Positions 59,148 to 64,000 of a stretch of DNA of 64,000 nucleotides are shown here, one piece after another. How positions within the stretch are numbered: position 1 is the stretch's first letter; each line of letters opens with the position of its first letter. Source of the DNA: Paracentrotus lividus (Eukaryota > Echinodermata > Echinoidea > Camarodonta > Echinidae); the NCBI GenBank assembly GCA_940671915.1, contig CALNVZ010003426.1, positions 44,425,909 to 44,489,908 of the forward strand. The letters run 5' to 3'. The notes below the pieces were generated by a model, which saw nothing but the letters and a program-made list of their open reading frames with translations, did not search any database and had not been told where the DNA came from. The position numbers and the translations under genes were made by a program.

Positions 59148-59551
59148 TGCTACAGTCACACCAGGACACTACGTATAGTTACGTCCCGATGCGTCCAAAA
59201 ATTATTTTCTTTCTTGCGATCCCATGTATGCCTACCCGTCAAAGCCAGAGTGGGAAAATATTGATTAATCGTTATCCAGTAAAACAAAGAAATACATAAG
59301 AAATGATAGAATAGAAGATGAAATAATATTTGGACGCAACCGGACGTATCTATACGTAAGTGTCTGTGTGACTGTAGCATTACTGCGGATCCCTACGGAT
59401 GCCTCACTGCCATAGTCAGCAGTGGAAATCGTGATAATTTTGGTGATCCAATAAAACAAAGAAATACATTTAAAAAATGATAGAATAGAAGATGTAATAA
59501 GATTAAAACAACAAAACGTAACTATACGCAAGTGTCTGTGTGACTGTAGCA
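59148..59551. mobile_element. TGCTACAGTCACACAG MITE, copies 3 and 4 (one complete, one cut)
   Basis: Complete copy 59148-59379 has TTA on both sides; directly after it a copy lacking its left end runs to 59551 and is followed by TTA. Confidence 0.8.
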
Positions 59552-60176
59552 TTAGATTTTGATTATAATGGCGATCTCCTTCGTGTGACATGTGTGAGTA
59601 GTCGTTTTGAATTCCTTATGTTTTAGTTTACAGATAGCGTTATTTTTTCACATAGATTGATGCTATTGTCACCAACGCGAAAACTCATGTCTTGCCCAAT
59701 CAATTTATAAATTGTGACTGTGTATCTTACAACGATAATAACAATCACATTAAACTTTATGAAAATTGAATTTTAATTCTTATAATAAATACAGGCGCCA
59801 CTACTCTTTAACATTACTTGTATCTGAAAGAAAAGAATAATGGATTTGAGGCACGACTTTGGGAGTTCTGAAGTGTCTCTGAAGAAGGATAAGCGTAGGT
59901 AGAATGTGCAAAAGCAGGTAGGCCTACAACAAAAAGGAATGATGATGCAAGCCATTGGCGCCGTGACCCCTGGGCCCCCTGCCCCCATTATTTGATAATT
60001 GCCATAATGCTAACTAATTGTGCCTCCTGTATTAATTCATGTCTTCTGATTTACATCATCATAATAAAATGTTTTTTGCTCGAATTTTTGTGACAAAATA
60101 ATGTTTTTTAATCGTATCTTTAAAATTTCTTTTAATATTTCAGATTTGACGTTTCTGACAGGCTGGTGAAACCATA

Positions 60177-60801
60177 TTAAGGGGGCCGTCACACTGAGGT
60201 CGTTCTATAACGTTCTATAACGTTCTTGCCCGTTCTTTAAAAAATTGCTGAACGGGCTTTGGTCGGGTTGGAACTTATAACTTTGAAAAATAATTTCTCG
60301 AATACGATACTAGGCAGTTCAAAAATAGTTCTCGTTACGTCAATTCCGTCTTTATCGCATCCGCAAAACGTTGTTATCCAGTTCAGACCAAGTAAACGGC
60401 TCGTTCACTCTATACCGTTCGTAGCACGTCCAAACCGTCACTAAGTGCCCATGCGCAGCATGATAAAAGTTAGGTACCATGTTCGTAGTACGTCCTTCTC
60501 GTTCAGAGTAAGTCCTACCCGTTTAAGGAACGTTGTCACTACGTTTAATTTTAGAACTTGAATAATGAATATACAATGCTCGTTTGTAAGACGTCCTAGC
60601 ACATGTTTAGAACGATTTAAGTACGGCAATTTCGTTTGTAGTACGTCCATCTCGTTTCAGGTACGTTGCCACCCCGTTAAATTTTAGGACGAGAACTTTT
60701 TTGAAAATCCAACCGAGCTAGTCCATGAAGTTCGTAAACAGATCGTAAGAAGTATTTACTACGTCCAATCAGTTTACACACAGACTATGCCCGTTCGGCA
60801 A
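60177..60801. mobile_element. GAACGGGC-family element, inverted copy cut by gap 2
   Basis: Begins TTAAGGGGGCCGTCACACTG and runs to the gap with AGACTATGCCCGTTCGGCA. It is the reverse complement of much of 5280-6886 (for example GTTCGTAAACAGATCGTAAG). Conserved TTAA next to GGCCGTCACACTG suggests a TTAA target. Confidence 0.75.
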
Positions 60802-60826
60802 NNNNNNNNNNNNNNNNNNNNNNNNN
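60802..60826. other. Assembly gap 2 (25 N)
   Basis: Short N run, probably of unknown true size. It cuts a GAACGGGC element; upstream GGT exons could lie in it. Confidence 1.
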
Positions 60827-61794
60827 GAGAGAAGATAAAAAACTTCATCATCGAATGACTAATATTTCAATGTACTTTGTAAAACTGGATTTTAGATGCA
60901 ATAAGGTTCCCTTCGTTATGTTGCCATAAAAATTATTTTGTGGTGAAGTGGTATTACATTAATATTTACGCAATGAGTGATTTTCACACATTACACAGCT
61001 CATTATAACTTGTTATTTGGCCCTATGGAATATCATGACATCTGACAAGGAGTGCAATTTTCATTGGCACTTATCTTGGCAAAGGCACACACAATCTTTT
61101 CTGTAAAATCGCCATTTGTTCTCTGGGCCTAAAATGTCTAATCTTTACGGTCATTATTGTCATGTGAAAATTATGTAAGAATGTACAACCTTAAACAGTT
61201 CTTGAGAAATATGAATCATAAATGTTCATCTAGTAGGAGAAAGTAGTGCCCCAATTTTTCTTTTTTTTTTTTTTTTTTTTTAACCAAAAATTATTTTTTC
61301 ACACATTTAATTTAAGGCGCAACGATTATTTATGTTTACGTTTCTATAACTGCTTTATGATCAATGGTATATTAAATATAAGTTATCAGGTTTTTTTGAC
61401 AAAAGCAATATAGCCTAGTCTAGAAGCACTACATACCTACACTAAAATGTACTGGCCAATAATAACCTTATGCTTTGAATTCGAATTTAAGCAAATGCAA
61501 ACAAGGAACATAATTAATAATACTTTTACTAATGCGAAACGACCCAAATAAAACATAAGAATAGTCAGGAAAGTGAAATAGTAAAAATAATAATGATAAT
61601 AATAATACTAATAGTAACCTATTAACCAGGGTAAGCACTTCAAGCTCAATAAATGTTCTCGCGGTTGGCCCAGGCCCGCATTAACATAATGTAAGTATTA
61701 CCCCTCTCGATTCCAAATGACCAACTCTGAAGTTATGCAAAATGAAAATGGTACATCCTCAAACCAAATCTGCTCTGCCTTCATGCACATACAG
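60827..61794. other. Non-coding, nothing recognised
   Basis: AT-rich spacer with a T-run at 61260-61281. Confidence 0.5.
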
Positions 61795-62032
61795 AACGGA
61801 CCCCGAAGGTTTACAAACGTTACCATGGCATCAAGCACGCAGAACTCGAATGGAACAGAAGGACTCTGAACGAGGGAGGCGCCCCTAATGAAATGAAAAG
61901 TGGTGCACGAAGATGCTTCGAACGGCTAAATGAAATCACAATGGAGGAATTCCGTGAGAAGTTGGACAAAGAAGGGGCTGCGGCAAAGAAGGAGCAAGAT
62001 GCAGAGCCGCAGATACCAGCCGCAAAAACAGG
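61795..62032 (+). CDS. Orphan coding-looking exon, unknown protein
   Basis: A 238-nt segment bounded by CATGCACATACAG and GG|GTAAGA is open in one frame for 78 codons, with no good Met at its start, so it would be an internal exon. The peptide includes TPKVYKRYHGIKHAELEWNR, then FERLNEITMEEFREKLDKEG, then an Ala/Lys/Glu-rich tail; it is charged and probably helical. I do not recognise a family. A possible next exon is 62677-62724 (acceptor TTTGTTGCGCAG, donor AG|GTAAAC), in compatible phase but Lys/Gln-rich and weak. Its strand is opposite to GGT, so it belongs to another gene or is a remnant. Confidence 0.35.
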
Positions 62033-62136
62033 GTAAGATTTTTATAATCACTAATTCTTATGCTTCAAACTTATACAATTACTCTCGTGATAAAGCTTTA
62101 TTTCGGGGAAAGAACAGTATGGGGAAGGGATATATA

Positions 62137-62611
62137 CAGTCTGTGTCCAAAAAAAATGGTACAGTCGGGGAAAAAATCATTTAAGGTGTGAATTTTAACA
62201 TATAATGTGTGGGTGGTGGTACCATATTAAAGCCAAAAGATTTTCTTGCTTGATGCGCTTTGTCCAGTATATTTGCTTTCGTAACAACAAATGTTATGCT
62301 AAGTTTTGTGCGACGAGAACAATCGAAATACGCCTTCTATTGTTTCTGGAGCGCTGAATTCAACGGTCCATATGCGAAAAAATCCGTACACAAAGGCCAA
62401 TGGGACGGGTGATGCGAAAAATGGATTTTTCTTGATTGTAGAAAAATTAGTCATATCTCAAAAAATACTGCATCCAAATCTGAAATGAAAAAAATTGCAG
62501 AAGAAGAGTATTATTCCGCTTTTATGAACATAACAAACAATAACCAAGTGAATATACCTCACACTATAAAAAAATGTTTTCCCAACTGACCAATTTTATT
62601 GACACAAACTG
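62137..62611. mobile_element. TA-flanked MITE, CAGTCTGTGTCAAA family, copy 2
   Basis: 475 bp in the orientation opposite to copy 1, with TA flanks. It sits in the candidate intron after the orphan exon 61795-62032. Confidence 0.85.
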
Positions 62612-62724
62612 TACTCAAAAGCTAGATAAAAATGTTTCATTTCTGAACAACTCATTTCCGTTCATTTGTTGCGCAGAAAACAGAAAGAACAGAAACAGTC
62701 AAGCCTACAAAAATGTAATGTCAG

Positions 62725-64000
62725 GTAAACGGGACAAAATAAAAAGACACCGATAGGCCTCTACATAATGTGACGTGAGCGACGCCGGATTCTATAAAAT
62801 AACCGGATGCAAGAAGGAAAAAGAGCCTGTATTTTGAGAAATGACAGGAGAAAAAAAACAAAAACAAAATATGATAGACAACTAAACACCAACTGTTCTG
62901 AGGACAGAGTTAAAAAACAATAATATTATAATAAAAATGCTGCAAACCGCTAACGATTGAATTTTTGAGGTCACCTGTCCTCAACTGATGAACGATGGTC
63001 CATTTCTCAATTGAATAAAAACAAACTCTTAAACAAATGCGATAATTGCCACTAGTCTGGGTTCAGTTATTTTTTTTCTTGCGAAAAATTTGTTAACATG
63101 ACATTGGCTTAAGGTTCATCGATTCATTTAATACGAACCTTTCAGACCAAACAAAATTGCACACTAGAACGTCGCTTCTTTTTTTACCCAGATTTTTTTT
63201 CCATGAGTAAACTATTATTTTCTCCATGTATAGGTTAATTTTTCTTATAAAAAATATGACCTTCATGGACTGAATGAATATAAGCGCTTTTTTGAATAAG
63301 ATGTCTACGTGAAAGTACAGGGTGAGATTTTATTGGCGTAAACCCCGTGAATGTGGTTGTAGGAAGGGAAGGTCCATACCAGACATCCCCACGATAGGAG
63401 GTCTGGTAATGCAGAGGGTTGGTCATTGCAACAGGAAGATTAAAACGAAGATTCTAACTCAGAAGCGAATGGGGAATTAATCAACATAAATCCAGGTACA
63501 TCTTGGCATTTAACCTGCAACTCTTCCATCAGAATTTTCCTGGGCTGATTTGTTTCATAATTTGGGTGTCTTGGGACAAATTCCTTCCGCTACGTTTAGA
63601 TTGATTCGGCCGTTAGCTATTTTTGACTTAACTGTCTGACTGTCATCTGGCAACTGGTAAGGAAGGTTCTCAAACTCAACGACCCCTCGGGTGAGACTGA
63701 ATAAGCGCGATGACTGATTAAAAGTTTTTGCCTGGAGCGAAAAATATAAAAACAGCATATTCCGCCTCTATGAATATCACGTGAGTTTTTTAACATTTGG
63801 TTTTCTGGTTAACGATTCCTTTATGAAAAAATAATATAAAAAAAAAAAATAAAAAAAAGCTAAAGAACAGATGAAGAAAAATGCACTAGAGCGATACGGT
63901 ATCTCGCTATCACAGATCACCAAGACATTTGAACCCTAACCTATATGGGCCCATAATTGTTTTTTTTTAAATTCAAACGAACAGTTCTAGAGCAAAGTAA
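62725..64000. other. Non-coding, nothing firm
   Basis: A - strand frame (63555-63758) reads FENLPYQLPDDSQTVKSKIA and is more protein-like than chance, but no splice-supported extension or family is seen. Confidence 0.4.

Larger units (their letters stand above)
57591..60176. other. Upstream of visible GGT exons; repeats only
   Basis: Besides the MITEs listed, 58765-59060 has paired G/C tracts (GGGGGTCCCCCCACCCCCC; GGGGTCCCCCCCCCCAGG) around a CGGCTTCGCGCTCGCGCTCC core like the intron 11 satellite. No GGT exon found. Confidence 0.5.

Noticed and set aside
59773-59988. GGT upstream exon candidate (MGAGGPGVTAPMACIIIPFC, - strand)
   Set aside because: Superficially like a Gly-rich GGT motif but does not align with the IGGG region and lacks splice sites.

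Overview
The window is animal nuclear DNA: AT-rich, intron-rich, full of microsatellites and short inverted-repeat transposons, with two assembly gaps (11672-12207 and 60802-60826). The repeat vocabulary (CG-rich GCTCGCGCTTCGCGCTCGC satellites, CAGTGGCGGATCCAGG-ended G-tract elements, GAACGGGC elements, 155-bp TGACCTTGACC tandem repeats ending in a GCCTCCGGCACC palindrome) and the gene content suggest a marine invertebrate deuterostome. An echinoderm, probably a sea urchin, is my best guess; this is inference, not proof.

Layout. 1-16.6 kb: no host gene recognised. It holds a 0.5-kb polypyrimidine tract, two stretches with strong strand skew, the first gap, and many TIR elements, MITEs and (ACT)n/(AAT)n arrays. 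16.77-27.84 kb, + strand: transglutaminase A, 12 coding exons, about 823 residues. 27.8-36.8 kb: intergenic repeats, a tRNA-Ser(UGA) gene on the - strand, and a nested transposon ending about 35 bp before the next coding exon. 36.83-44.20 kb, + strand: transglutaminase B, a tandem paralogue with 12 coding exons, about 861 residues. 44.2-54.3 kb: a MITE in the 3' flank, a decayed LINE (about 46.75-52.02 kb), a long trinucleotide array and a second copy of a TIR element also found upstream of gene A. 54.31-57.31 kb, - strand: the last five exons of a gamma-glutamyltransferase (GGT) whose 5' part is not in view. 57.3-64 kb: MITEs, a GAACGGGC element cut by the second gap, and one orphan coding-looking exon on the + strand.

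Both transglutaminases keep the Cys-His-Asp triad and start with an MGxGxS N-myristoylation signal followed by a long disordered acidic tail. They look like active, membrane-anchored, Ca-dependent protein cross-linking enzymes. They differ in intron content, in tail length and in active-site loop length. GGT acts on gamma-glutamyl bonds too, but its neighbourhood with the transglutaminases may be chance.

The most unusual structures are: a minisatellite in gene A intron 11 built from copies of the 3' end of exon 11 together with its 5' splice site; a missing AG acceptor at gene A exon 6; a 1.84-kb TIR element carrying a CG-rich satellite in the same intron 11; and a TIR family (ATATAGGTTTTCC ends) whose two copies both abut compound (ACT)n-(AAT)n arrays.
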